From: Trichobilharzia regenti
Lineage: Eukaryota > Platyhelminthes > Trematoda > Strigeidida > Schistosomatidae
DNA: 64,000 nt
Direction of reading: 5' to 3'
Assembly (NCBI GenBank): GCA_944472135.2
Contig: OX235270.1
Location: 70,751,168-70,815,167 of the forward strand
Position 1 is the first letter of the stretch; every line of letters starts with the position of its first letter. Shown here in pieces: positions 19,827-32,050 of the stretch. A program made the position numbers and the translations under genes. The notes under the pieces were generated by a model. The model did no database searches, was not told the origin of the DNA, and saw only the letters and a list, made by a program, of their open reading frames with translations.

Positions 19827-21557
19827 CATGGTATTTTCATTTTCTATTTCGTTCACACTATGTTCCTCTTTGTTCAAAGTAAAGCGAACAGGCTCATAGT
19901 TGAATGAGTTGTTTGCCGAAATAGTTGACGCAGTACTTTTACTGGTTTCATTATCACTACCGATGTCAAACTCTCCTCCTTTCAATTCAGGTAACTTACG
20001 TAATTCCTGCCAAATATTTTGCATTTTTTCTGGACAGTTGATTAGTTCATGCTGATTCAATTTATAAAATGTTACACCAACACATCGCATCTCTTCGGAA
20101 ATCATATTGACTTTTCGAGAACACTTGTCAGCACCGTAGGAGTGTGGATGATGATATGATGTGACTGAGTTGTTACGTCTTGGTATTCTGCCACCCTCTG
20201 CACTGACACATCCTTCTACAGAATTACTCATCGTCGTTGATTGTAACACAGTTAAAACTAGTTCAGTTTTTTTCAACTCATTTAAGGTGATCGGAAACAC
20301 AAATGACTGGTCGAAATTGGGATTGAATGAAGTTAACACTGGTTGCGTGAAATACTTTTTATGGAAACCATCACTTTCCTCTTGCAGATCCATCTTTTTC
20401 CTTTCCTCCATCTCTGATTCCTTATAAATCGATGATCTTTCACTACGTCGTAAGCGTAGACTGACAACAAAGTTTGTTGGTGTTTGACTTGGCAAAATAT
20501 GTGAACCTTTGATGAGATTATTGACACCAATCAGTCGGTTGATCGTAACATTCAGAGTGCCTAGAGTGCATGTGTAAACTAGTGAAAAACAAATATGCCC
20601 ATTTGTTTCTGGATTCATTACGAAATTTGTCCATGTAGTATCTACATTACTTGGGTGTTTCAGTGGTATCGTAGACAAAATCCGCATAACAGGATCAAAC
20701 AATTTTTCAGTACTGCTCAAACGACGTCTAGCTTCAGACCACATCGACTCACTGGAAGAGGTTACAGATTTATCGGCTTGAAATACAGCATTACTGAACT
20801 TGGTACGGCTTAACCATGGATAAATATGTCTGTCAAGATTTGGTTCACTTAACTTGGGTAAATGACCACCTCTTCTTGTTTCATTGTCTGGTGAACAAAA
20901 TTTCTTGTTATCACCAATGTCAGCATCTACCTGACTTGCAGAACTATCAGGATTGATTAGCTTTGTTGTACAACTTTCAGAAAAAGCTCTGATAAGTCTT
21001 TGCTTTGGTGCAAACATTTTGTTGTCTGGTTGTACTGCTTGTGGTTTAGTTATGTTTAATGGTGGCGTTTGAAGACCAAAGACAAGTCTCATACCTTGAT
21101 TGTTTTGGCTGAAGGGAGTGTGTTCATTTTCATATGAATGATGCAGCGATACGTGTTGTAGACTATAACGTGGCTGCCTCTGTTGAGGTTTAAGGATTTC
21201 TTTTATTGCTTTCAAACTTAAGTTTCCAATTGAATCCCTTTTCGAGTGATTCCTATTATTGCAGCTTCCATAAGCGCCACGTTCAACATCAGTAGTAGCG
21301 GCGGTAGCACCAACAGTATCACCGTATTCACTAGAACACGAGCTCATATTCTGATGGGTCTGCTTATCGGAACTGTAAAAACGAGCAACTTCACTTCGAA
21401 CACTTTTGCTATTCAACTGTTTACTCATAGATCTAAGACGTTTTCTTCGTTTCATTGCAGTTTCTTCTGTACCAGTGTAAAACACTAAATAGCAAAGAGC
21501 CAACAAAATGAGTAGGAAGCATAGAAATATTAGTGCTAGTATATCAGTTTGAAACAT
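19827..21557 (-). CDS. Exon 1 of synaptotagmin-like gene (TM anchor, linker, C2A)
   Basis: The 577 codons run from ATG 21557 to a consensus donor ATG|GTAAGT at 19827/19826. Residues 7-27 form one hydrophobic membrane segment (ILALIFLCFLLILLALCYLVF), followed by a basic stop-transfer patch (KRRKRLR). This is the synaptotagmin arrangement with the C2 domains in the cytoplasm. Residues 30-315 are polar and low-complexity, probably disordered. Residues 319-523 form C2A: GHICFSLVYTCTLGTLNVTI at the start, NPNFDQSFVF in the middle, VGVTFYKL near the end, enlarged by two insertions (about 375-400 and 445-485). Calcium-loop aspartates are absent, so binding should be calcium-independent. Any reading past the donor (VSIPP...) is intron. 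The start is chosen because the membrane segment follows it directly; a 5' UTR exon is possible. Confidence 0.85.
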
Positions 21558-21889
21558 TTATTCCGATTGCTTTCAGCCTTTTAATTTATGCTCTCTGGTT
21601 ATTTTTGAGATTTCAATGGAATTTGCTGGCGTTCATCAATATTAGATGACGATTGTTGTTCATGTCGACCACAGTACGAAACATAATTTAGTTAACTATA
21701 AAAGAAAACAGAAAAAACCACAAATATTTTATGTATCAGTGCATGCCAGTATATATACATTTAAATAATTTTACTCACTGAATCCTGATTTTAAAAAAGG
21801 CATTTAAAAAGTGTTTTAATGGAATACAATCTTTGAAACCAGCATTAATATATGTGTAAAACTTGGGCACTGTGGTAGTATGTAATTCC
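21558..21889 (-). other. Upstream region of the synaptotagmin-like gene
   Basis: AT-rich sequence before the start codon. No initiator, TATA-like box at a sensible spacing or spliced-leader acceptor could be singled out. PLE-3 begins about 330 bases upstream of the ATG. Confidence 0.3.
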
Positions 21890-23035
21890 ATATTAGTTTT
21901 TTTATTAGATGTATCACACAGTGAAACATTACTGTATACTGGATGACGTTTCGAACACAATTTATTGTTCATAATCATATCAATTGTGGTCACACGACTT
22001 TGAGATTTGAGTTTTATAGTTTTTTTTGTCGTCTCCTATTTGTCGTATGGGCAGTAGAATTTTCCAGATATCTGGGACAGGTGTTGAATCGTATCTATTA
22101 CATGTATTTGCCGTTGATTAGATAAACAAAGCTTCTGTTATCAATCTCTCCCTATACCCTGTGACATTAGATTTTAAAACTGTCATCCTATCCCATCCTA
22201 TTGTATGGTTGCGTGTAACTGCATGTAGAGCTGTAGCTGAACTATTTTCTAGATTTCTTACCTTTTTTGAGTCAACCGATCTAGATTTTGCTGGGTTTTT
22301 ATGTTCGGCTAGTCTGATTGCCCCTGTTCTGCTAGTTTGACCTACGTATTTGACCTCACAATCATTGCAGGGTATTAGATAAACTAAACTGTTTTGTTTT
22401 AGTGGCTCCACAGGATCCTTTAACCGACAAAGCTTGTTTCTAATTGAGTTTGTGGGTTTGAATGCCACTTTTATTCCTGCCTTGTTAAGTATTCTGCGTA
22501 AGGCTTCCGAGGTTCCTTCCTTGTATGGAATTCCTGTTGATGATTTAGATTCCTCATTGTTGGTGTCGTCATCAATATTATTATTATCACTATTATTACC
22601 ATTATTATTATCATTATTATTGTTATTATTATCATTACTATTATCATTATTTATTTTTACATTTACTTACATATTTCTTGACTAATTTATCCGGGTAATT
22701 ATTAAGTTTCAAGGCTTCTTTTATGTGTGTCACTTCTTGTCTTAGATTTTCCTTGGTACTACTTAGCTTTTGTGCTCTGTCATTTAAACATTTCACTAAT
22801 CCTATTTTTACTGACATAGGATGGGATGATCGGAAATCCAAATACCTGTTTGAATGTGTGGGTTTTCTGTAAACACTAGTGTTTAGCTTCCCATCTTCTT
22901 TCCTTTTTACTTTGCAATCTAACATTGGAAGTTCCCCTTCCTGATTTTCCAATTCATAAGTGAATTGAATTGCCTCTACCTTGGAGTTGATGTGCTCGAA
23001 AAATCTATCTATCTATATCTTGTGTATATCTTGTG
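21890..23035 (-). mobile_element. Penelope-like fragment PLE-3 (RT end plus GIY-YIG)
   Basis: On minus, from about 23010, the frame reads late reverse-transcriptase motifs (MLDCKVKRKEDG, TSVYRKPTHSNRYLDF). The linker and GIY-YIG endonuclease at 22550-22118 follow: VYLIPCNDC, KYVGQTSR, LAEHK, ALHAVTRNH and terminal RLITEALFI. The two coding halves are in different frames, broken around an ATT-type microsatellite (22561-22650). The 3' end (about 21990-21890) matches the termini of PLE-1, with CATAATCATATCAATTGTGG on plus. The 5' part, including the RT active site, is missing. Confidence 0.8.
22561..22650. repeat. (ATT)n imperfect microsatellite inside PLE-3
   Basis: About 90 bases of ATT units interrupted by ATC and ACC. 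It sits between the RT and endonuclease coding parts of PLE-3, where related copies have a charged linker rich in Asn codons. Confidence 0.8.
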
Positions 23036-23039
23036 AAAC

Positions 23040-23545
23040 CAGCATTATACACACCTTTTTTGTTATCACATAAGAAAACGCGTTTAGAAGATGCATTTAT
23101 GAAGGATAATTTATAAATAAGAAACAAGATTATGGAGTTTTGTTTTACTTGTCATATTTCAGCATAATTAGCACTATTTGGCCAATGAGATACGAAGAGT
23201 GGCCGTGTTGATATCTGCTTATACGATGTGTAAAAAGAAATTCACGCACTAACTGATAGATTGTCTAAAATCAAAGTTCACTAGATAGTTATTATATAAA
23301 TATTAGGCTTTCTTTAACAAATTTATGCAAATTCTGATCAAGATTGTATCGAACAGTTGTACAATAAGTGGACTCTGAGTTAAAAGTAGGTGTATGCACT
23401 TTAAAAAAAAAACCGAAGCTCTGTTTGCAAAGGAAGCAGGTTCAGCCAGTATCGTTACCTACCCTTGCTGTTGAGTCTGTAAATTTATGAATTCTGCTTC
23501 ACTGCCCTTAATTTTTCTGATAGCTATTTTAGTGTTATATTATTA
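23040..23545. other. No gene seen
   Basis: AT-rich spacer between PLE-3 and a SINE-A copy. An A run lies at 23403-23412. Confidence 0.35.
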
Positions 23546-23995
23546 CATATCGCTGACATCAGTTAGAGAACCATTTTAAAACCAATTAAGAGTACTGGAC
23601 AGCTACTTCGTCCTAATTCAGGAATCTTCATCAGTACGCACCCACCACAGGGGTTACAACTCAGGACTTTCTGGTTACAAGGCGAGCTCATAGACCATTA
23701 AGCCACTGAGAACCAATCTAATGATCTTTGAATTCTAACTTCTGCCAATTGATGACATAGCGCGACCATTTCGCAATGTCTTCTTAGGTGAGTTACTGTC
23801 ACATCTTCAACCTGCTACAGCCTACTAGTCATGGCTTCGCACTAGAACCCTGGATCACTGCCTGAATAGGTCCAGTCACTAGTGAGCATCAGATTAAATT
23901 TTCAAGTATTGGTTTTTGTAGGGATTTCGTTTAATTGCATGGAATATTTCATCATGAGCTGACATCAGTTAGAGAACCACAAGATTACATACTAT
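23546..23995 (-). mobile_element. SINE-A copy, long form, with part of a second unit
   Basis: On minus, the 3' pieces of a second unit (23995-23900) precede a long body (GGCAGTGATCCAGGGTTCTAG, then CGCAATGTC), the tRNA-like head (GGTTCTCAGTGGCTTAATGG at 23709-23690) and a hammerhead relic at 23634-23606: CTGATGA, AGATTCCTGAATTAGGAC, GAAG. The GAAA box has become GAAG. The body between units matches copies at 27.4, 30.4 and 36.0 kb. Confidence 0.7.
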
Positions 23996-26900
23996 CAGAT
24001 CACATATTATCCCTTTCGTGCTAATTTATTTGAAATGTAATCTACTATCATGGCAACAACCGTGTTGACTTCTAATGAGTTGGTGTTTATATGCTTGTTT
24101 TTTCTAACTCTTGATAAAATTCATAACTTTGTGAACTCTTACATACTTCCCCAGTTCACCCTGTTTCTATGTGCATCCCAATCGTAACTCACTCATTAAA
24201 CTATTCATCTTATTACCTAACCGTATTGCGCTAATATAACTTCTTTTGTGCATTTATTAACGCCAGTAAATATTTTTTTGATAACGCATGACCACTACTC
24301 TCTTACCAATCTCCAGCTTCACCCTAGTTACAGTTTGGTTACTCACCACAATTTTGAAATGTATTGACAACAATAACCCTAACTTAGTTTTATTCTTATC
24401 AGATAAACCTTATGAACAAACACATACAAAAATAAGTAATATATAATTGCAGTTGTACAGCTGATTGAATAAATTAGCCGACAAGGGACTCTTTGCTGAA
24501 TTACGTGTTGTTGTTTTTTTCACTAATGTCTGGACGAGGATTATTCATAAAGGATATGTAATCTGTCAGTGCTATAGTAAGTGAATTGAATAATCCCAAG
24601 TTTTAATTCGGCAAACTGGTTCGAACTTCAGGAAAATAATCAAAATTAAAACAAAAAAGATGTATTCTTTAAAATTCTTGGCTGGTCACGTCTGTGTCAT
24701 GAATCATCGTCAAAACAAAAGAAATAATATTACACGAACTGTGATCGAATACTTCCATAAGTGTTATATGAGTCTGTTTTGTTGTACACAGTATACAAAA
24801 AAGGCTTATTTATTTTTCTCTAGAAGGCTAAATGCATGAACTTTATGTAAAGCAGGTGGCATATGAATTTTGAAATAATAGTTCTGGTGCCAATGTTTGA
24901 AAGTATTCAACTTTGAACAACTTTTGTACAAGTTGAAGGGAAAGAAAAGGAAGGAAGTTTAAGGCCACTTTAGTGAAAGTAATCTGACAAACTGTTTATG
25001 TACATGCAGTTCAAGTTTCGTGTGTAAAGCAACAGTTTGCTGTTGAACACTTTATTATTGAGTATATATATATATATATATATATACTCAGAAGTTGCTG
25101 CTAAGTAGGCACCTCAGAATTTCCGCTAACTGTGAATTAGATCATAACAGCGTGGTAAGCTATTTCTAATCTCCGTGAGAGGTGTAACTTTACTAAAAGA
25201 AAACCACATTTTTTATCTACATACTGTTCGAATGGCCACTTTTAGTACAAAGCGTGTAAATAATGAAAAATAAAATTCTAAAAATTCTACCAGATTGGCG
25301 TTAAAATACAGTAACGGTTGATAATAAAATATATACTACGCAGGTATCAGAAAGTTATAAAAGTTGATTCTGAGAAAAACTACTGATGTGTATAATAAAC
25401 CGAAGCGAAGCACAAAATGGCGAAGTTGTCAGAAGAAAGTTGTTCACATTCATGGCAGAAAAACAAAAATAATGTCCAATAGGTGACTGAATGAAAATTT
25501 TTGGACAGTTTTTAAAAGTTTATTCAAACAACAACTGTTTATAGTTGGTGGGAAAACTCAAACAGGTCGTTTTTGGTTACCATAGGCGGTTACTGTGATC
25601 ATTAGATGCACAAAATAATAATAATTATTATTAACATTACTATCCTTGATTGACTGAACAATTACGTGATAGACTCAAGGATTCCGAAACAGGTTCAGTT
25701 ATTCATCACAGAGGGACTAGACTTAGATTGACATAAGATCTAGTGATTCTGAAAAATAAAACTTTACTCTTAACCGACTTCTTATCATCATACATAACGT
25801 GTCCTACACGCATTAATCATAAGAAGGCCTGTTAAAATACAGGCGTACAAAAACAGAGGGAACATTTAAAAACTGTTCTCATGGTGCAATTGTTTTATAG
25901 AGAGTAAATAGTGTGCACCAGTTGAATGCGAGTATTTGCATTTAGCAGAATAATATTTATTCGAATGTTGTACTGACACAGATTTAAGATATTTTATCGA
26001 CAAAGCACTCATTAACTCAAACGAAAAATCCAATTCAGTGAGGTTGAAAGTGGGATGGTGGACACAGATGTGCGCAAACTGCGAATAAAAACACCCAGAC
26101 AGTAATATTTATTCAACTTTATAAGGAGCACACTAAATATGCTTGCTTTGAACCCTTGTAAATCAGCCTTATTAATACAACAGCTTCCCTTCTTACTAAA
26201 ACTAACAAGGTGTAGTATTTAACGTGTTTAGTAAGAACAAGTAATAAAGTCGTTCATAGAAATCAAAATACTTTCGATCAGATTAACTTACTTTTAAAAT
26301 TTATTATAAATAAATAATCTCCGGTTTTGTGCTACCATTTATTATTGATAATGTCAGGTATGAAGTAAAGCAGCCCTGTAGATCAAGATGAGTTGGACGA
26401 AGAATATTTGTGTGTGTATAACATAAACTTTAAACGACTACTACAAGGGAATATTTTTTCTTTTACTGTTCAGTCATGAAATAATGCAATAAAATCCCTT
26501 TCATTTAAGCTGTAAAAAAGGAATAGAGTTTCTTCTTATCCCCTAAGTCTCTTCTTCATTGATATTTTATGACAAAAGAGAAGTGATACGATTGAAGTTA
26601 CTTTACCTCATATTCCTGGTTATACTGGTTGTCATTGGTTGTTTACTTTGTCAAATTTTGATTGTTTACCCAATCTCTTTCCTTATTGGTTGAATTGTAT
26701 TTTACTGTTCGACTGTTGTTCTCCATTTAAGTGACAAATGATGAGTAGATTCAGGTCTTACTTATACATCAACTTATGCTTTTCGGTCTTTTTTGATAAG
26801 TTATCTACTAGGAATACCAATAGACATTTTAGTTATTAAGACTAGTTAGATTATTTTCTTGATACAAGTGTGAAAAAACATTAGGATATTATACTTCAAA

Positions 26901-27239
26901 CAGTAGAATATTTAAAGGGTTTTAGTGTATAAATTTTGCTCTATATATAAAGTTTTGTGAAGTTTAGTACTTGATTCTGAGCCTCATTAAGTGAAACTAA
27001 TTTTCTAATAAGAATTTATTGTGTGAAATTTGGTTGCTTAAACTAATCAGTGTATTGGACTTCCACAGTTTACATAATGGGTGGTATATCTGCCTAATCT
27101 TTAATACAGTTACGAAGTAATTAATCATTTCAGAATCATGGTTTAATTTCTAACGTCTCGTACTTTAGGTGAAATTTCATTCAGTGTGTTTTGCATTCTC
27201 ACAGGTATGTGTGACATGTGGAGATCAGATATAAAGTCA
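23996..27239. other. Long spacer, no gene or recognised repeat
   Basis: Very AT-rich. It holds a (TA)n run at 25063-25085. No exon with paired splice sites and coding composition was found. Confidence 0.4.
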
Positions 27240-27705
27240 GTTTGGTTACAGGATTTCATCATGAGCTGAGAATCATTGGAAAACCTGCAGGGAGTACTGG
27301 ACATCTTTTTTCGGCCTAGTTTTTGGACTGTTCATCAGTACGCACCCACCACAGGGGTTAGAACCCAGAACCTATTGGTTACAAGGCGAGCTAATAGACC
27401 ATTCAGCACCTACTGGCATCCAATCAACTGGCCCATTAACTCTGCCTTCTGCCAATTCACGACATAAAGCAACTGCTAGCTAGCCAAGTGTTTGTCCTCA
27501 CACCCCGCCCGCTGCGCCCTATTGGTCACGGCGTCCCACTAGAACCCCAGGTAACTGCCTTCCTGAATAGGGCCAGTCGTTAGTGGCCATCTCATCGATT
27601 TTCTCAGGTTTTCCAATGGTTCTTTAACTGATGTCAGCTCATGATGAAATCCTGTAACCAGTCAGTCAAATCCCTACAAACCAATACTTGAAAATTATGT
27701 CAGTT
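27240..27705 (-). mobile_element. SINE-A copy, long form, hammerhead decayed
   Basis: On minus it runs from ACTTGAA-type sequence near 27700 through the body (GTTCTAGTGGGACGCCGTG) and the head (B-box-like GGTTCTAACCCC at about 27365-27354). The core relic is CTGATGAACAGTCC near 27337, with the GAAA side destroyed by a T run (27305-27311). A partial second unit (AACTGATGTCAGCTCATGATG) caps the 5' side. Confidence 0.65.
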
Positions 27706-28869
27706 TGTTTAGAAAGTAGAAAGATTCATCTGCTTTTATAATTCACTTTCACCAACAAGTCAGTCATATATTTTTGGTATTCAAGAGTAAGGATTTTCGA
27801 TTTCCTCAACATGTATTATGCCACTGAATACACCATCAGTAAGACGCTAGTTTTAAACTTGACAGCTTTACTAGCATCCATTTTGGTGAGTGCATTCATT
27901 AGATAATATCACCTTAAGCTTTGCAGATAATCTATTAGCACAGACTGAAAATTAGCTTACCATACACAAATGTCCACTTTCATGTCGTAGTCTGCAGATT
28001 ACCATTCTATAATTTCATTTTTGTGATATGTGAAAATAACGCTTTTGTTCTTATAATGAAGTTAAATACCATTGGAACAGTGTATGACTGCTAAGCGAAT
28101 AGTTGCACATGAAAGCAGAAAAGTCGCCCAGTGAGACAATAAGACGAAAAAGTAAAGGAAGAAGTATAATACAAATAAAAAAAGGCTTTTGTTATCACAT
28201 TTATGTTTGCGTGGGTGAACAGATGACCATTGTCGTCAAAATATATAATCACCTACAGTGGAAAAAATAACGATGAGAACATAATTTTAATGTGGGAGGG
28301 AAAGAAAAAAAATGTAATGATGTGATAAGCAAAAAATTTGAGAAAATATGCTTTCAGACTTAAAATTTAATTGAGTGGATGACGCAAGTATGTAGTGGCT
28401 TATGGGTATTTCAATGCTCTTAGTAGACAAAGAATGAGCAGTTTTTAGTCTCATTGGAACGGAAACACAGTGTGTCGAGGATTCCCCCCAACTTTGAAAC
28501 TAGTTATGAAATCTGTTAGAATTCAGAGATACGTCTGCTGAGGCGCGAAAATTTTAGTTATTCACAATTATATTGAATCATTCAGAACTATGTTTCCCGT
28601 ATATACATATATTATTCCTCTTGTCCTATTTCATTTTTATAAAAATGAAAAATTCTCTTCCTTATTCATGATTTCACCTGTAATTGTCGAAATAAATAAT
28701 ACATCGAAAGAAATGCCAATACTGAAACCATTATTAAGTCCTTTAGTTGGTCTCTTTGACGGGTGTACTCATAATTTTACACTCTATACATTACAAGTGG
28801 TGGTTAGTTTTATATTATGCATAGACAGAACTCCAGGTGAATATATAAAAGACAGAGGTGATAAAGATA
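27706..28869. other. No firm gene; one weak open frame
   Basis: AT-rich spacer. A 94-codon plus frame at 28590-28874 (MFPVYTYIIPLVLF...) includes KEMPILKPLLSPLVGLF, which looks protein-like. It lacks a clear acceptor or donor and runs into the RTE fragment, so it is not called. Confidence 0.3.
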
Positions 28870-29060
28870 CCTAACTAGCAACAAGCACCAGTCACCATCA
28901 AGGAAGGAAGGAGGAAGGACACCTCTTTCACTTACCTAGGCCGCATTGCTACAAATACACGTGGCATAGATGTGGATCTCAAAGTTATGATTGAGAGAGC
29001 AAGATAGACCCTCATCACTGGGAAATCAGTTACATCTTTCCCTCAGCAAAACGTCAGTTG
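28870..29060 (+). mobile_element. RTE-type retrotransposon fragment, post-RT region
   Basis: It reads TSFTYLGRIATNTRGIDVDL then KVMIERAR, corresponding to SFTYLGS.V...GG.D.D...RI.KAR just after the reverse-transcriptase core of RTE elements. The same block is at 55320-55420. A TAG follows, and the fragment stops near 29060. Confidence 0.6.
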
Positions 29061-29228
29061 ACCTTCACCATGCAGAAGCTGTCCTCCACACCTACACACA
29101 CGACAGTAAATTCTGGCATGACTTCATAAAATAGAAAGGAAAGCTGGGAGAAGCGTCATTCCACAACACTAAACAATCAAGCCTGACAGTGATTTTATGA
29201 TCACCTATCAAATTTAATGCTAACTTAC

Positions 29229-29335
29229 CTCGTTTTGGTCGTTTTACACTTCTAAAGACTGAGCCAGCCTTGCCTAACTGTGAGTTTTGTGTAGGATTTT
29301 GTGTGGAACAGATGTATGCACAGTCCACATTTCTA
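29229..29335 (-). CDS. Candidate internal exon, unknown protein
   Basis: The donor is strong (CGAG|GTAAGT on minus, exon end at 29229). A pyrimidine-rich run (TTCTATCTCTCCTTTCC) and AAAG precede the possible acceptor at 29336. Only one frame is fully open, giving about 35 residues: RNVDCAYICSTQNPTQ to FRSVKRPKRG. The upstream extension of the same frame has a hydrophobic stretch and a basic run, so the exon could begin earlier. No family is recognised. Confidence 0.3.
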
Positions 29336-30289
29336 CTTTGGTTGTAGAATGGAAAGGAGAGATAGAACATTTGCTTATTTTTTGTTCTGTGTTTATCTAA
29401 TCTTTGCGCCTTCCTCCTTCTTATTAAAACTATCATTACTAATATTTGTTTCATGTGGAACAGTTTTGTAGTATTACTTCACTTGTCTTGCTTATCATTT
29501 CAAATTAACAAATTTTTTGCAATATCAAAGTCTATCTTACCAAATTTATCATCATGCTATGTGGTGTCTTATTCACCCACCAATCCTACTAATTTTATCC
29601 CTGTTCCCATGTCCTATACATTTTATAAACTACTTTATTTCTTATACAATTTGTCTTGTCGCTTGTGACTGAACTATGATTATAATCATAGATATTTTAT
29701 AGCAATTCAAATCATTATTATTATAAGCACTCACATCTTTATAAACAGGATACAGTTTTTTTTTAGAAATAATGCATATATACGATTCCGTAGCCTAACA
29801 GTAAATTCCCTGGCAAGGGTCTTTCTGCCGCCAAATATTGTGTTATTAATATTAAGTACAATAAGCTATTTCAGCAAAGTGTTTTGTGTCCCAAAATAAC
29901 CCGGATAAGATGAGATAGTCTTCATTTCTGCAGCCATAGTTTTTGATACTCACTAAAATTTCATTTTCTCAAATTTAATGAATCATAGACTACGATTAAA
30001 TGTTATGTTTCAGAAGAATCTGAAATTTACAGGACTATTTCTAAAGCTAGAAAGGGTGACAATTCCAACTTCGAAATGCAGATCTGAAGATATACAAAAG
30101 CATATTATTTCTTCTGCCTTACTGAAATTTCTTATATTGGTTCGCGTACATTCATACCAACATAACTCACTTCTAATGCCATAAATTGTACTACACCTCT
30201 GTTGTACACCAATGACTAGTACCTATAGTAAAGTTTCGTCACTTCAAGAATGAGTTATTTTTATAACAAACATTCAGATATTGTCAAGC

Positions 30290-30580
30290 GTTGGTTCTGT
30301 AGGGATTTTTTGTTTGATTGCATGGAGAATTTCATCAGTTAGAGAACCGATTCGAGCTCATAGACCATTAAGCCACTGAGACCTGATCCAATGGCCCATG
30401 AATTCTAACTTCCGCCAATTCCTAACATATCGCTACCACTCCGCTACGTCTTCTTCGATGATTTACTGCCTCACCTTCAACCTGATATACCCTACTGGTC
30501 ACGGCTTCCCATTGGAATCCCAAGTAACTGCCTGAATAAAGCCAGTCGCTAGTGAGCATCAGATCAATTTCCAAGTATTG
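30290..30580 (-). mobile_element. SINE-A copy lacking its hammerhead
   Basis: Body and A-box half (GGTCTCAGTGGCTTAATGG at about 30383-30365 on minus) are kept. The segment from B-box to hammerhead is deleted: the head runs straight into TCGGTTCTCTAACTGATG near 30350. Confidence 0.7.
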
Positions 30581-30952
30581 GCTTAATATTGGTCAATGCG
30601 TACGAATAACGTGTTGTCAAAAATTAAATCGATTGTGGAGTTTTTAAACATGAAGGAAATTAGTAACACTAAATTACTAAAAATCACCCCACTAAATTGG
30701 AAGTAATGAATTTGTCTTAATGCCTAAATTCTTTCGTTTTGATGTGGTATCTTCTATAGGGAATATTTCTGGTAGTCTATTGTACTTATGGACTACTACA
30801 AGTCAACTTACGAAACCCAGTATTTAGTGTTTTCGTCGAAAGTAAATGATCTTAGACTGATTATCTTTAAGCAGATAGATTAAACAAAATGAACCGTAGA
30901 AAACTAAAAAGCTCTTTGCAGAGCCTAAATATTCGGTACTTTAGTCGCATAC

Positions 30953-31060
30953 CTGTGTAGCGTGAAGCCCACTGTCCCCAAGTGAACCATTCACCTGCCA
31001 CACTGTTGACTGAATCACGGATACAGATATCCTCCAGGTGTTGTCTATTTCGGTATAATC
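30953..31060 (-). CDS. Candidate internal exon, 36 codons
   Basis: Bounded on minus by acceptor TTGATTTTAG (AG at 31062-31061) and donor ACACAG|GTATGC. It is exactly 108 bases and visibly richer in G+C than its surroundings. In phase 0 it reads DYTEIDNTWRISVSVIQS to GDSGLHATQ without a stop. A second frame is also open and has a W-x2-W-x2-W spacing as in thrombospondin type-1 repeats, but the expected cysteines are missing. The third frame closes. The family is unknown. It may belong to the same minus-strand gene as 29229-29335, but the phases do not join directly. Confidence 0.32.
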
Positions 31061-31580
31061 CTAAAATCAAGATCGCTTGACAAATTATAGAGTAGGTGGA
31101 CTTGTAGTTTGTCACCATTAATGTTTCATATTAGCCAAATTTTCAAAATATAGATGTAGTCATAAACCTTAATACCTTATGCATTTCATGTCAGTTAACC
31201 CCAAACTCTGAGGTAAACAAAGTAGAATTTGAAGACTTAGTTAACTGTCTAAAAGTCATATGCTCAAAATAAGTTGCTTAATGTCTACAACTCGCAGAAA
31301 ATTAGGGATGCATGAGTACACCTCTTATTTAAATTATCCTCTTTATCCGCCTGGAAGACTGATAATGAGTTTTTAAAGAAAGAAATTCAGTTTGAAACTG
31401 AGTAGTATCGATTTTTGCCTCGTAGCCTATCACTGGAATAACTTTCAAATCAATTAGATGCTATGGTTTCCGGTGAAAAGTGTCGAAAACTGTACAGTCA
31501 AATTTATGTCTGTTATCACTTGAACAGGTAAAGTGTGTTCAGGTAAAATGATTATTTAGTAATATTCATTTGAATAACTT

Positions 31581-32050
31581 GTGAAGTCAGTGCTACTCAC
31601 TATACGGATCAGAGACTTGGTCATCGTGTCATAAAGAGCATCTCAAACAAACCACAGACCTTCATTAACAGTTGTCTTCGCTCAATACTCAAGATCAGAT
31701 GGCCAGCCAGAAAAGATCAGCAACAGGGATCTCTATCAATGAGAGAACCAACCAGGAACCGATTGTGAAACAGATAGTCAGGAAGAAATGGAGATGGATT
31801 GCCTGGCCATACGCTGAGGAAACCATCAAGTGACATCACTAGACAAGCCATCGCTCGAGTGGAACCAGGCCGAAAGGGAAGCGGCGAGTTGGTCGTCAGT
31901 GCCAGGGTGGGGTGACTTGGAGGAGGTCATGTGAAGAGGAGATGAAAGCGTGTGGGCAGACTTGGAGCGGGCTGAGAAAGTTGGCAGAAAGCCGAAGGTA
32001 ATGGAGACGTTTGGCTGCAGCCCTATATTCCTCTAGTAATTAAAAGATAT
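31581..32050 (+). mobile_element. RTE-type non-LTR retrotransposon, 3' end
   Basis: The conceptual reading contains LLYGSETW-like sequence, HLKQTTDLHQQLSSL, RKKWRWI, then VGRQCQGGVTWRRSC and RRLAAALYSS before a stop. This is the C-terminal region that follows the reverse transcriptase in RTE elements of the schistosome SR2 type. It carries frameshifts. The 3' tail is AATTAAAAGATATAACAATA. It is about nine-tenths identical to 55490-55965. Confidence 0.8.

Noticed and set aside
22118..22468. A cellular GIY-YIG nuclease gene
   Set aside because: It is preceded by RT motifs, carries PLE termini and is frame-broken, so it is the endonuclease of a dead Penelope-like element.
30953..31060. Thrombospondin type-1 repeat in the alternative frame
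   Set aside because: The W-x2-W-x2-W spacing is present, but the conserved cysteines and the following CG are absent within the exon.
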